DNA of 64,000 nucleotides from Marinomonas lutimaris (GTDB lineage Bacteria; Pseudomonadota; Gammaproteobacteria; Pseudomonadales; Marinomonadaceae). The stretch is taken from NCBI RefSeq assembly GCF_019426345.1, contig NZ_JAHLLW010000013.1:1-64000 (forward strand), read 5' to 3'. The notes below the pieces were generated by a model. The model did no database searches, had not been told where the DNA came from, and worked only from the letters and a program-made list of their open reading frames with translations. Below, in pieces: positions 36,375 through 45,874 of the stretch. Within the stretch, counting starts at the first letter, position 1. Each line of letters starts with the position of its first letter. Made by a program: the position numbers and the translations under genes.

Positions 36375-37645
36375 TGACGATTATCTTGTTACTGGTTATC
36401 ATGGTCTTAGCGCTGCTAATCGGCGTGCCTGTTGCTTTTGCCTTAGGTGGGTTAGGTTTAGGGATGCTGTTATTAGCTGGCTTCTCTCCAATGATGGCAC
36501 CGCTAGCGCTGTACTCTTCTTTCGACAGCTTTATTTTATTATCTGTTCCACTGTTTTTATTGATGTCTAATATTTTGCTGCAAGGCGGCATAGGCAAAGA
36601 CTTATTTAGAGCCGTACAATCTTGGGTCGGCCATTGGCCTGGCGGTCTTGGCATTGCCACAATCGCTTCTTGTACTATCTTTTCGGCTATTTCTGGATCA
36701 TCTGTCGCTACAGCGGCAACCATAGGAAACGTAGCTATCAAAGAAATGACTGACCGAGGCTATAACAAACCATTCGTATACGGTTTGATCGCTGCGGGCG
36801 GTACCTTAGGTATCCTGATTCCGCCTTCTATTCCAATGATCGTATATGGCGTTATTACCGAAGAATCCATTGTCGATTTGTTTTTAGCAGGTATCGTGCC
36901 TGGTTTATTAATGGCAGGTAGTTTCATTGTTTACTGCTTTTTTTACGCACGTTTCAGTAAAGATTACACGCCAAGTGAAAAGGCGACTAGCGCTGAACGC
37001 AAAAGTGCCAGTTTACGAGCAATACCAACGCTGTTATTAGCTAGCATCATCATTGGCGGTATTTATACTGGCGTATTTACGCCGACTGAATCTGCTGGTA
37101 TCGGAGTTGCGGTTTCTTTGATTATTGTCATCATGATGGGAACCTTTAGCCTTGAAAAATTCAAAGCTGCAGCTATGAGTACAATGAAAAATACGGTAAC
37201 GATTTTTCTTATCATTGCTGGCGCTAAAGTCTTTGGTAAGGCTATTACTCTGTATCAAATTCCTCAAGATATTTCGATGTTAGTCAGTGAAAACATATCT
37301 GAAGTAGGTTTGTTTATTGCTGCAGTGTGTTTTGTCTTGCTAATTATGGGCTTCTTTCTTGAGTCTGTATCTATGCTATTGATCATGATGCCAGTGCTTT
37401 ATCCATCGCTTGGCATGCTAGGTATCGACCCAATTTGGTTCGCTATCATTTTTGTGATCATGATTGAGTGCGCATTGATTACACCGCCCGTTGGACTTAA
37501 CCTCTTCGTCATTCAATCGGTGTCTGGAGGGAAATCCGCGGAAGTCATTCAAGGTGTTTGGCCTTTTATACTCATAATGCTTGGCTGTTTGCTAGCTGTA
37601 TACTTTTTCCCTGCTATCGCTCTTTATATTCCCTTTCAGTTATAA
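36374..37645 (+). CDS. dctM: TRAP transporter large permease (DctM family)
   Basis: The 423-residue, roughly 12-helix transport subunit that couples uptake to the Na+ gradient. Family blocks seen: IGVPVAFALGGLGLGMLL, SVPLFLLMSNILLQGGIGKD, ISGSSVATAATIG, GTLGILIPPSIPMIVYGVITEESI and TPPVGLNLFVIQSVSG. It completes the P-Q-M set and is the last gene of the module, closed by a terminator. Confidence 0.95.
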   Translation: MTIILLLVIMVLALLIGVPVAFALGGLGLGMLLLAGFSPMMAPLALYSSFDSFILLSVPLFLLMSNILLQGGIGKDLFRAVQSWVGHWPGGLGIATIASCTIFSAISGSSVATAATIGNVAIKEMTDRGYNKPFVYGLIAAGGTLGILIPPSIPMIVYGVITEESIVDLFLAGIVPGLLMAGSFIVYCFFYARFSKDYTPSEKATSAERKSASLRAIPTLLLASIIIGGIYTGVFTPTESAGIGVAVSLIIVIMMGTFSLEKFKAAAMSTMKNTVTIFLIIAGAKVFGKAITLYQIPQDISMLVSENISEVGLFIAAVCFVLLIMGFFLESVSMLLIMMPVLYPSLGMLGIDPIWFAIIFVIMIECALITPPVGLNLFVIQSVSGGKSAEVIQGVWPFILIMLGCLLAVYFFPAIALYIPFQL

Positions 37646-37657
37646 GTTAACTCAAAT

Positions 37658-37697
37658 CACTATCCAGCTTTCACAGTACCGCTGGATAGTGTTTTCT
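37658..37697 (+). terminator. Terminator of the TRAP operon
   Basis: CACTATCCAGC (37658-37668) pairs with GCTGGATAGTG (37681-37691) across a 12-base loop, then TTTTCT. The remaining ~165 bases before the next gene are A/T-rich and carry its promoter. Confidence 0.75.
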
Positions 37698-37863
37698 ATA
37701 GAAAACGTAATATTTCATAACGACTCCCCCTTCATGCGAAACAATCTTTCTAACCTTTCTAGCTTTATTTAATAACTTCACAAATATCCGTCTTCGTTTT
37801 GTTTAAGTTCAATTAATCTGTATCATACACGCACCTTAACCATCCTATGAAAAGGAATTTCCA

Positions 37864-39216
37864 GTGAAAAAAATACTTGCCGTGCTCGTTTTCACGCTTG
37901 TTGCTGTTTGCTTAGTTGCCCCTAAATTTATTGCTCCTAAGCATCAAGAGAAAGTCGCGGAACTCGTCTCAAATATCAATAACGCGCCGGGCTATACAGC
38001 GAAGATTGTGTCTACTAATTCCGCTTGGTTCGGTTCTGAAAATAAAGTACTCGTTACTTTTGATACCACTCAAATCGATCCAATAATTCAAGGTGGAAGT
38101 CTTGAAGCCGAGCTTATTATTGACACCCACTACGGCCCTCTGCTGCTTTCAAGCCAAGGTTTATTTGGCCTATACAATACTGAAATTCGTTTTGCCGGCG
38201 ACCAACAACGTAATTTTATAAACTGGGATGAAGACCAGCCTTTATATGAGCTTTCTGTTCTGGGTGGTTTTACAGGTAACTTCAAAATAGCCGATAACAT
38301 TCCAGCTTTTAGTAACCCAGCTAACACATTTCAATTTAGTGGCTATAAAGGCCAAGGTGAAATGACAGATCAAGGATTTATCTATCAAGGTAGCTTAGAT
38401 CAAATGGATGTAGTGGATGGCTTCACTCCAGTTAAAGCGGAAGGGTTTACGCTATCTATTGAATTGAATGCAGACCTAGAAACTATCATGCAAGGTGGTT
38501 TTTATGACAGCACAACGGACTTAACTCTTGAAAAGCTTAATGTCGGTGCTGATACAGAACTATCCGGCCTAAATATTGAAATGGGCTCTAGTTTAGATAA
38601 AGAAACACAGTTAGGTAGCATTGAAGTTGGCTACCTTATTAAAGATGTCATGTCTGGAGAGTTCAAAGCGAGTGACCTTTCTTTAGTTACTGAGCTAGCA
38701 AATCTGAGCAATAAGTTCTTTATTGATTACAAAAATTTCTCTGACAAACTATTAGCAGAAACCAACTCGTCCGAGGCCGTCTATGATGTACTATTTACTT
38801 TCATGCAGGACAATATCGATGAGTTACTCGTAGCGAAACCTGAATTCAATATCACTGATTTTAGCGGCACCTTCCCTGAAGGCAGCTTCAATGCGACTCT
38901 AACGAGCAAACTGGCTGACATTAGTTCGCCAACCATTGATGAACTTTCTCAGCCCGAGTTCTGGTTATACAACGCTATCGTAGCCGCCAATATTGAAGCC
39001 GATGAGCCTCTGGTTAGACATTTAACAGAGCGATTCATTGCTAGTAAAATGCGTGCACCATTGAATGCCCCTGAAGTAAAACAACAAGCACTAATGATCA
39101 TCGACAGTTTTGTTCAACAAGGTTTGATTAAATTAGAAGATGACAAATATAAGAGCGAAATTACAATTGAAGATGGTCAAGGCAAGATTTACGATTCGGC
39201 ATTTCCTTTGATGTAA
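37864..39216 (+). CDS. DUF945/YdgA-family protein
   Basis: A 450-residue protein with an uncleaved or signal-type N-terminal hydrophobic segment (KKILAVLVFTLVAVCLVAP) and a long periplasmic part rich in beta structure, in the style of E. coli YdgA. It includes YTAKIVSTNSAWFGS near residue 45, a block like the family's repeated YdgA motif, and an alpha-helical C-terminal quarter. Function unknown. GTG start with GGAA nearby. Monocistronic, closed by a bidirectional terminator. Confidence 0.82.
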   Translation: MKKILAVLVFTLVAVCLVAPKFIAPKHQEKVAELVSNINNAPGYTAKIVSTNSAWFGSENKVLVTFDTTQIDPIIQGGSLEAELIIDTHYGPLLLSSQGLFGLYNTEIRFAGDQQRNFINWDEDQPLYELSVLGGFTGNFKIADNIPAFSNPANTFQFSGYKGQGEMTDQGFIYQGSLDQMDVVDGFTPVKAEGFTLSIELNADLETIMQGGFYDSTTDLTLEKLNVGADTELSGLNIEMGSSLDKETQLGSIEVGYLIKDVMSGEFKASDLSLVTELANLSNKFFIDYKNFSDKLLAETNSSEAVYDVLFTFMQDNIDELLVAKPEFNITDFSGTFPEGSFNATLTSKLADISSPTIDELSQPEFWLYNAIVAANIEADEPLVRHLTERFIASKMRAPLNAPEVKQQALMIIDSFVQQGLIKLEDDKYKSEITIEDGQGKIYDSAFPLM

Positions 39217-39247
39217 TGAAAATTTAAAAACATCAAAGCTACCAACT

Positions 39248-39298
39248 AAAAAGGCGCATCTTATGTTCTGGGTTACAGAAACAAGATGCGCCTTTTTT
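39248..39298. terminator. Bidirectional terminator between convergent genes
   Basis: AAAAAGGCGCATCTT (39248-39262) pairs with AAGATGCGCCTTTTT (39283-39297), 20-base loop, T-runs on both strands. It serves the DUF945 gene and the SPOR lipoprotein gene. Confidence 0.85.
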
Positions 39299-39328
39299 GT
39301 GTTAACGGAATACAATAACTAAAAAAGC

Positions 39329-40042
39329 TTAGTAACTAGTAAATGTCTCACCGTTATATTGAGTCAATAAACAGTCGGTACCTTTTGTCTTCAACATCTT
39401 ACAAAAATCAGAGCTAAAGGTTTTGTTAACAAATGGTCCTACTTTAAGCTGGTACATGGTACGACCATTGACTTGTTTTTGATTCACTAGCGGTTCTAAA
39501 CCATCAAACACAGTTGGGTTGGATTTTTGCAATACTTTCCATCCGCGAACCGCCTCATCACGATTGCCATAAGATGCTACTTGCACACCATACTCATCTC
39601 CAGTCACTGTCCTTTGTTTTGCTGCCATCACTGGCGCTACGACAACAGGAGGAGCCGCTTGATCCATTTCAAAGTTTTCTTCTGGATCAATTGTCATTGG
39701 ATCAGCATTACCTTGACTATCCATAGGTGCCTGCATCACAGCTGGCGCAACATTAACGGCAGCCATGGTTTCACTAGACGACATATTATTACCCGCCATG
39801 TTATTTGACATAGCAGCAGGTTTCGCCGGCATAGCTTTACCTTGCTTTAAGGCAGCAACTTCAGCTTCTAATTCGTCAATTCTATCTAATTTTGCCTGTA
39901 CCGTTTGCCATTGTTCATCATGATTGCGAACTTTATCCTGCAAATCGCCATAGGTCATAAAAGTGTTTTTATCGTCCAGAGATGAGCAAGCACCTAATGA
40001 TAATCCTGCCATCACTACAATCAGTTTTTTGGACATTTCCAT
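39329..40042 (-). CDS. SPOR-domain lipoprotein
   Basis: Start at 40042, nine bases after GGAG; the frame runs 11 codons further up but would bury the signal. The 237-residue product has lipobox LGAC (Cys19), a coiled-coil stretch (about 45-70: VQAKLDRIDELEAEVAALKQ), a long Ala/Pro/Met-rich linker, and a C-terminal SPOR domain (~150-230: YGVQVASYGNRDEAVRGW ... YQLKVGPF). SPOR domains bind denuded peptidoglycan at division sites, so an envelope or septal role is likely. The coiled coil resembles Lpp-like anchors. Confidence 0.85.
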   Translation of the reverse strand: MEMSKKLIVVMAGLSLGACSSLDDKNTFMTYGDLQDKVRNHDEQWQTVQAKLDRIDELEAEVAALKQGKAMPAKPAAMSNNMAGNNMSSSETMAAVNVAPAVMQAPMDSQGNADPMTIDPEENFEMDQAAPPVVVAPVMAAKQRTVTGDEYGVQVASYGNRDEAVRGWKVLQKSNPTVFDGLEPLVNQKQVNGRTMYQLKVGPFVNKTFSSDFCKMLKTKGTDCLLTQYNGETFTSY

Positions 40043-40109
40043 TATTCTATTCTCCGTGTACATCATTAGAACCAAACGCTTACTATCTGAACTTTATTAT
40101 CACAGTCTC

Positions 40110-40544
40110 TTATAGACTCAATAGTAAGTGCTGTCCCCACAAAATTAAGGCATAACGAGCCGCTTTGCCAATCAAAACCAAAGGTAAAAAATACCAAATA
40201 GGTGTACGCAACACACCCGATATTAAAGCAATCCCGTCGCCAACAACAGGCAGCCAGGTAAATAATAAACTCCAAACACCATATTTATTAAAAAAACGCT
40301 CGGCTTTCTCCCGTACTTCGGCTTTTACTGGAAACCACTTTTTGTGTTCGAACTGTACCAAATACAGTCCAAGTAACCAATTCGTCAACCCACCTAATGT
40401 ATTACCCAAACTAGCCCAAAGCCATAATAAAAACACCGACGACGCCCCATCATTGGCATAGTAGAGCAGCAAGCCTTCCGACCCTAAAGGCAAGATAGTG
40501 GCAGACAAAAAAGACACTAAAAAAACAAATAAATAATCCAACAC
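40110..40544 (-). CDS. YqaA-family (DedA-like) membrane protein
   Basis: A 144-residue inner-membrane protein with SATILPLGSEGLLLYY near the N-terminus, WASLGNTLGGLTNWLLG in the second segment, FTWLPVVGDGIALISGVLR and about four helices. This matches the YqaA group of the VTT/SNARE-associated superfamily. Function unknown, perhaps lipid transport. GTG start after AGAG. Same strand as the SPOR gene, 67 bases upstream of it. Confidence 0.83.
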   Translation of the reverse strand: MLDYLFVFLVSFLSATILPLGSEGLLLYYANDGASSVFLLWLWASLGNTLGGLTNWLLGLYLVQFEHKKWFPVKAEVREKAERFFNKYGVWSLLFTWLPVVGDGIALISGVLRTPIWYFLPLVLIGKAARYALILWGQHLLLSL

Positions 40545-40750
40545 TATTTCTCTATACCTATTTTTAGCAGGTAATTAAATACCTAAATGCAAAAACAATG
40601 ATCCAGCTCAATTTTACTCACTAGGCAATATATAGAAAAACAATTACCCTAGAAATTATGGCTATTTTTTTATATAAAGCAGACATCTTAATAGTGTATT
40701 GAGCACCTTCACTAGAGACTAAAACGTAAAACTAACCTAATGGAGGCGAC

Positions 40751-42367
40751 ATGCTGGATCGCATCAATGATATAAAAATTCGCTACAAGCTATGGGCTAT
40801 TATCGGACTCATGTCCATGGGGACCACAGCGCTTATTCTCGTTTCTCTTACGTCTTTATTTAATAGTCATGTGGATGCACGAAAAGATCGAACTCAAGAT
40901 ATTTTAGATATCGTAAACACCACGCTGTCACCTATCTACAAAAAACAAACATCTGGCGAACTTAGCGCAGATAAAGCAAAACAAGAAGCTATCACGCTTC
41001 TATCTGAGTTCAGTTACGGAGACCAACAAAGCTTATGGATAGTAAATAAAAATAGCCGAACCCTGCTCAATGCCCCAGCAAACTACAAAAGCAGCACTCT
41101 ACCGCCATCTCTAACCGATGAACTAAACAAAACGAAACAAGAGACATCAAAGAAGAATTATCAAACCATCGTATTTGAATATCAAGGAAACGACGGTACC
41201 GCTCACAAAATGATCGCCAGTGCGTCTACATTTACACCTTGGAACATAACTATTATTGCCACAGCATCTATGGATGAGGTGATTAACTTCTTCTTAAGAG
41301 CTTTGATAGATTACGCCATCGTTGTGGGCCTACTTACGGTATTAGTTGGTGGTACGGCTTTGTATATTATTCACTTGGTTACTAGCCGTGTGACTTCACT
41401 CTGTAAAACAATGACATCAGTTCAGCACTCTGGTGATCTTACGCAACGGGTTGAGTTTTCAGGACAGGACGAAATGGGCGAAATGGCTCGTGCTTTCAAT
41501 AGCATGATGAATGACTTTCAGTCCATCGTGCGAAATGTCAGTCACTCAAGTGAGACTTTAGATAGCATAGTTAGCCAAACGAATAATTCGACGACTAAAA
41601 CAGCACAAGGCGTCGCCAGACAACTATCTAACACAAGCAAAGCGACAGAGCTCATGCAAGATGTCATGAACTCAGTTGAAGACACGCTTGCCATTGCTGA
41701 GCAAGCCAATAACAAAACACAAGAACTTGGCCAGCATTCCAAACAAGGCCTTGGAGTCATGAGTAAAGCCAATCAAGATATCCAGCAACTATCCGTTGAA
41801 GTGGGCGATGCCGCCAAACAGATTCAACAATTACGCGAAGACGTTAGTCATATTAATGATCGACTAGGCATCATTGCAGAAGTCGCAGATCAAACTAACC
41901 TACTTGCGCTTAACGCCGCAATCGAAGCCGCTCGTGCTGGTGAACAAGGTCGAGGCTTTGCTGTTGTTGCAGACGAAGTTCGCCAACTTGCACAGCGCTC
42001 TCAACTCGCCGCAACGGAGATTGGTGGTTTGATCGATCAATTAACCCAGCAAACACTTACAACAGTTGAAGTAATGGAATCGGCTCGTAACACAGCCAAT
42101 CAAGGCGCAGAGCAGACCTCCCAAGCAGGTCAGGCATTTACTCAAATAGCCAATGGCGTTCTGTCCATTTCCAAATTAAATAGCAGTATTAGCCAGGCAG
42201 CAGATCGCCAACACGAATCGTCTCAGACCGTTCACCAAACGTTAGAGAGCATCGCAAATGTTTGTGAAGAAACCAAACACAACTCCACCGACATCCAAAC
42301 ATCAGTTAACAATTTACAAGAGTGCGCTAGCCAATTGCGTCAACTAGTCCATCAGTTCAGTACCTAA
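40751..42367 (+). CDS. Methyl-accepting chemotaxis protein with periplasmic Cache domain
   Basis: A 538-residue chemoreceptor. TM1 lies at about 14-34 and a periplasmic single-Cache domain at ~35-180 ([19 protein letters not shown] and [20 protein letters not shown] are sCache_2-like). TM2 is at ~185-210, then a HAMP domain (~210-262) and the cytoplasmic signalling helices with the hairpin tip [20 protein letters not shown] near 375-395. sCache_2 receptors often bind small carboxylates, but the ligand is not predictable here. GGAGG before the ATG. Confidence 0.93.
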   Translation: MLDRINDIKIRYKLWAIIGLMSMGTTALILVSLTSLFNSHVDARKDRTQDILDIVNTTLSPIYKKQTSGELSADKAKQEAITLLSEFSYGDQQSLWIVNKNSRTLLNAPANYKSSTLPPSLTDELNKTKQETSKKNYQTIVFEYQGNDGTAHKMIASASTFTPWNITIIATASMDEVINFFLRALIDYAIVVGLLTVLVGGTALYIIHLVTSRVTSLCKTMTSVQHSGDLTQRVEFSGQDEMGEMARAFNSMMNDFQSIVRNVSHSSETLDSIVSQTNNSTTKTAQGVARQLSNTSKATELMQDVMNSVEDTLAIAEQANNKTQELGQHSKQGLGVMSKANQDIQQLSVEVGDAAKQIQQLREDVSHINDRLGIIAEVADQTNLLALNAAIEAARAGEQGRGFAVVADEVRQLAQRSQLAATEIGGLIDQLTQQTLTTVEVMESARNTANQGAEQTSQAGQAFTQIANGVLSISKLNSSISQAADRQHESSQTVHQTLESIANVCEETKHNSTDIQTSVNNLQECASQLRQLVHQFST

Positions 42368-42376
42368 AGACAAAAT

Positions 42377-42408
42377 GGTAGTAGTTGTACGCAAGTACTA
42401 CCCTTTTT
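42377..42408 (+). terminator. Terminator after the chemoreceptor gene
   Basis: GGTAGTA (42377-42383) pairs with TACTACC (42396-42402), with three further pairs (TTG/CAA) beyond a mismatch and loop TACG, followed by CTTTTTG. Confidence 0.6.
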
Positions 42409-42722
42409 GAGCTGCCCTTTTTGAATTATCCTGATGCATTTTTTATCTATAAAAATTCACATCCCTCTATTAACATCCATCTTAAATAGGGGCTAATTTA
42501 TATGGAGCCCAAGCGATACTTCACGCTCTCATTTTGTGCATAACTGTATGATTTTATGTAAAACACGACATTTTCAAAAATTAAGTGAAAAAGAAGCCTT
42601 TAACTGCTTGGTGAGTCACATTATGTTTGGGTATAGTGGTTTTAAACTTAATTCGCACTATAGTTTGTATAGTTTGAACTAAGTAACTGATCTTAACAGC
42701 AGCGTTTTATAAAGGATCGAAT
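42409..42722. other. Upstream region of the phosphorylase-kinase-like/glg operon
   Basis: 314 bases without a gene. It holds three copies of TATAGT (42632, 42659, 42668) in the last 100 bases, any of which could be a -10 hexamer, but none has a convincing -35 at 16-18 bases. Otherwise I see nothing. Confidence 0.35.
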
Positions 42723-45700
42723 ATGGCGTCTGATACGCAAGATAAGCTAGATTCTCTTTATCAACATATCCAAGCGGTTATCTTATCCCGCCAGCATCCC
42801 GTAACAGGGCTTTTCCCTGCTAGCACCAGTATTAATAATCACGGTAACTACACAGATGCTTGGGTGCGAGATAATGTTTATAGTATCCAAGCCGTATGGG
42901 CCTTACATCTAGCCTATAAGCGTGCTTCTAATCCGCAAAAGCGCGCTAATGAACTCGAGTTCGCCTGTATAAAAATGATGCGTGGCTTATTATTCGCCAT
43001 GATGCGTCAATCCCATAAAGTAGAATCCTTCAAGCATAGCCTAGACCCAAAAGACGCACTACACGCCAAATACGATACGAAAACCGGTTTAGAAGCGGTT
43101 GCCGATGATGCTTGGGGACATTTGCAAATTGATGCCACCAGCTTTTATTTATTGATGTTGGCACAAATGACCAAAGCTGGCAGCAAGCTGATCTTTTCTC
43201 GTGACGAATTCAACTTTATCCAAAACCTTATTTATTATATTTCTCGTACTTATCGCACGCCCGATTATGGCATTTGGGAGCGAGGCAATAAGGTAAATAA
43301 TGGCAAAGCCGAAATAAACGCCAGTTCCGTTGGCATGGCGAAAGCCGCTATGGAAGCCATGGATGGACTAAATTTATTTGGTGAAGAAGGTCCGGAATGG
43401 GCGGTAGTCCATTCCTTTGCAGACGCCGTTGCTCGCGCAGGTTCTGTATTGCAATCCTTGTTACCGAAAGAGTCTCGCTCAAAAGAAGTCGACAGCGCTA
43501 TTCTTAGTATCATTGGCTTCCCAGCCTTTGCGGTAAACGATGAAAAACTAACTCGCCGCACACGCAAAGAAATCATTAGCAAGTTGGGCGGCGAATACGG
43601 CTGTAAACGCTTTTTATTAGACGGTCACCAATCCGAGCTTGAAGACCAAAGCCGAATCTATTACGAGTACGATGAGTTAATTAATTTCGAGCACATTGAA
43701 TCCGAATGGCCGCTATTTTTTACTTATCTTTATATTGACCGCTTGTTTGCCCGAGATTGGGAAAGTGCTAACTTTTATCGCCATAAACTAGAGTCACTTA
43801 TGGTTGAAAAAGATGGTCAAATGCTACTGCCAGAACTTTATTATGTGCCGCAAGAAAACATCCTAGCGGAGAAAGAAAAACCAGGATCTCAAAAACGTGT
43901 TCCCAATGACAACCTCCCTTTGGTTTGGGCACAAAGTTTGTTCCTGGTCGGTAAAATGCTCGATGAAGAGCTAATCACCACAGATGATCTCGATCCACTT
44001 GGTTTACATCGTGTTCAGCACAGGCCAAACAAAGTCACCACGTCTATGGTTATCTTGGCGCAAAATGACAAGGTTAAACAAAAATTATTGAATGCTGGTT
44101 GTCTTTGCCAAACCCTAGAAGACATTGCGCCACTTAAAGCCATCAGTGCCGATCAGCTAGTTGAAACCTACCGTCATCTTGGTGCTTCCGAGACATTAGG
44201 GCTGACAGGTCGCCCTAATCGTGCATTGAACAGCTTGGCAACCTCTCAGGCATTTAGCATCAATGAAGAAAGCTACTTATGCTTGTCTTGGATTCAAAAC
44301 GAAGACAAAGACTACCGTAAGATTGACCCCTCCCTGTTCCAAGCTCATATACGTAACGAACTGAAAACCATTGCTGAACATTGGTATTATCAAGCTAATG
44401 CGGTTTTCAGCATTCTCATCGATGAAGCAATGAGTGAAATGAAAGGCAGTGACGAATTATTTGAATTTATTCGCTTACTGCAAAAACGTGAGCACGAAGA
44501 ATTCCGTGTAATTCCTCAATCAGCTAAGAATGCCTTTAAATCAGGAAATCGTCGCGCCATTATAATTAGCTCTCTTGATCATAAGCAGTTAGAAACCAAG
44601 CTGCCGCTTCATGATACGCCTTGGCCTTTAGCAGACAAACCAAAATCCTATGATGCTGCTAGCATTAAAACAGCTGAAACCGATACTCTGCTTGCTCGCT
44701 TAGTCGATAAGCCGAGTTTAGACGAAGCAGTCGATTGCTTAATGGAGCTCGGTGGTCGACGAGCACTGATGAGCACCATACCAAATTCAACACCTGCCAT
44801 TACCGCGTATAAAGTATTGAATAGCGTTTATCTTCAGGCGTTATTAGCGGAAAACTGGCGCCCTGCTCGGCAGCTGTATTCTCTGATTCTGAAACCTTCG
44901 ACGGATTTAGCAACCTACATTGCCGACATTACCGTTCGCCAGCGTTTATTAGTGATTGGTGAAACACCAGAAACAGAAGTCGATATCAGTTCGCCATTGC
45001 ACCAAGATGCTATTTTGGACATGCTGCGCAGTGTTTCTTCATCACCAATTGGTTTGGTCATTTGTCATGAATTAATTGCCATTGCAGGTACGCTAATTAA
45101 AGTCCATCCAGAGTTTTTCTCTGGGGTGCGTACTATTCGTATTCATAACTTAGCCATGCTTTGTGCTCGACAATTTGACCCAGAAGATGATGCGCCTGTT
45201 TTCGACACATTGTCTAAGGTCTCACCAAGTGAGCTTTACGAAGCCCTCACGCAAGCATTACAACAGAAGCACGATGAATTTGCTCATGTGGCCAATAACA
45301 TGCGCTACCACAATAGTAGTGATGCGCAAAGTAAGATGAAAGATGTCGACTGGTTTGACTGGCGTTCTGAGCAGGGTATGATCACTAAGCTACCAGAATC
45401 TATGTTGCTGCAGCTCTGGGGAAGTTTAAGTCATGCCAACACCATTGTATTTGGTGATTTACAAAGTAATACTGCGTTGGATTGCAAACGTGCGCTCAGC
45501 TCAATGACACCGGGTGAAGACACCTTTGCACTACTGATTGAAACCTTAACATCAGACATTCATCCTAGCTGGTATAAGAGTCTTATTTTCGAAGGCTTGT
45601 ATGCCTTCATACAGTTTTGCCAACAACATAAAAACTGCAAGTTTGAACAAGAAATCAACTTGCCGGTGTTAGTTTCCCAAGCGGCTTTGGATCACGCCAA

Positions 45701-45848
45701 GCAACATCAAGCAGAACACCCAGAAGACAGCTGGGCAGAAGCTGCATTGGATGAATTTGCACAAATAACACCTAATAAAGTAAACCAATATTTGCGTTGG
45801 GCAGTGAGCAAACTTCACAGTCATCAGCACCAACACTCATCGAGTTAA
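42723..45848 (+). CDS. Full-length homologue of phosphorylase kinase alpha/beta subunits (GH15-like)
   Basis: A 1041-residue cytoplasmic protein that follows animal PHKA/PHKB along its length. Residues ~15-420 form a GH15-like (alpha/alpha)6 domain: HPVTGLFPAS, DAWVRDNVYSIQAVWAL, DDAWGHLQIDATSFYLLMLA, DYGIWERGNK (Glu186) and LLPELYYVP (Glu371) at the two acidic positions of glucoamylases. The C-terminal third keeps the PHK-specific block with MTPGE at 928-932. No Ser/Thr kinase or signal peptide is present. It lies 26 bases upstream of glgB and shares an operon with glgX, which points to binding, trimming or sensing of glycogen. Eukaryotic-type phosphorylation of phosphorylase is not expected. 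AAAGGATC precedes the ATG. Confidence 0.88.
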   Translation: MASDTQDKLDSLYQHIQAVILSRQHPVTGLFPASTSINNHGNYTDAWVRDNVYSIQAVWALHLAYKRASNPQKRANELEFACIKMMRGLLFAMMRQSHKVESFKHSLDPKDALHAKYDTKTGLEAVADDAWGHLQIDATSFYLLMLAQMTKAGSKLIFSRDEFNFIQNLIYYISRTYRTPDYGIWERGNKVNNGKAEINASSVGMAKAAMEAMDGLNLFGEEGPEWAVVHSFADAVARAGSVLQSLLPKESRSKEVDSAILSIIGFPAFAVNDEKLTRRTRKEIISKLGGEYGCKRFLLDGHQSELEDQSRIYYEYDELINFEHIESEWPLFFTYLYIDRLFARDWESANFYRHKLESLMVEKDGQMLLPELYYVPQENILAEKEKPGSQKRVPNDNLPLVWAQSLFLVGKMLDEELITTDDLDPLGLHRVQHRPNKVTTSMVILAQNDKVKQKLLNAGCLCQTLEDIAPLKAISADQLVETYRHLGASETLGLTGRPNRALNSLATSQAFSINEESYLCLSWIQNEDKDYRKIDPSLFQAHIRNELKTIAEHWYYQANAVFSILIDEAMSEMKGSDELFEFIRLLQKREHEEFRVIPQSAKNAFKSGNRRAIIISSLDHKQLETKLPLHDTPWPLADKPKSYDAASIKTAETDTLLARLVDKPSLDEAVDCLMELGGRRALMSTIPNSTPAITAYKVLNSVYLQALLAENWRPARQLYSLILKPSTDLATYIADITVRQRLLVIGETPETEVDISSPLHQDAILDMLRSVSSSPIGLVICHELIAIAGTLIKVHPEFFSGVRTIRIHNLAMLCARQFDPEDDAPVFDTLSKVSPSELYEALTQALQQKHDEFAHVANNMRYHNSSDAQSKMKDVDWFDWRSEQGMITKLPESMLLQLWGSLSHANTIVFGDLQSNTALDCKRALSSMTPGEDTFALLIETLTSDIHPSWYKSLIFEGLYAFIQFCQQHKNCKFEQEINLPVLVSQAALDHAKQHQAEHPEDSWAEAALDEFAQITPNKVNQYLRWAVSKLHSHQHQHSSS

Positions 45849-45874
45849 CACGCTCACTCTTGCTGGAGAAGTGA

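Noticed and set aside
42632-42673. Three TATAGT copies upstream of the phosphorylase-kinase-like gene as operator repeats
   Set aside because: Irregular spacing (27 and 9 bases) and resemblance to -10 hexamers; no basis to claim a binding site.
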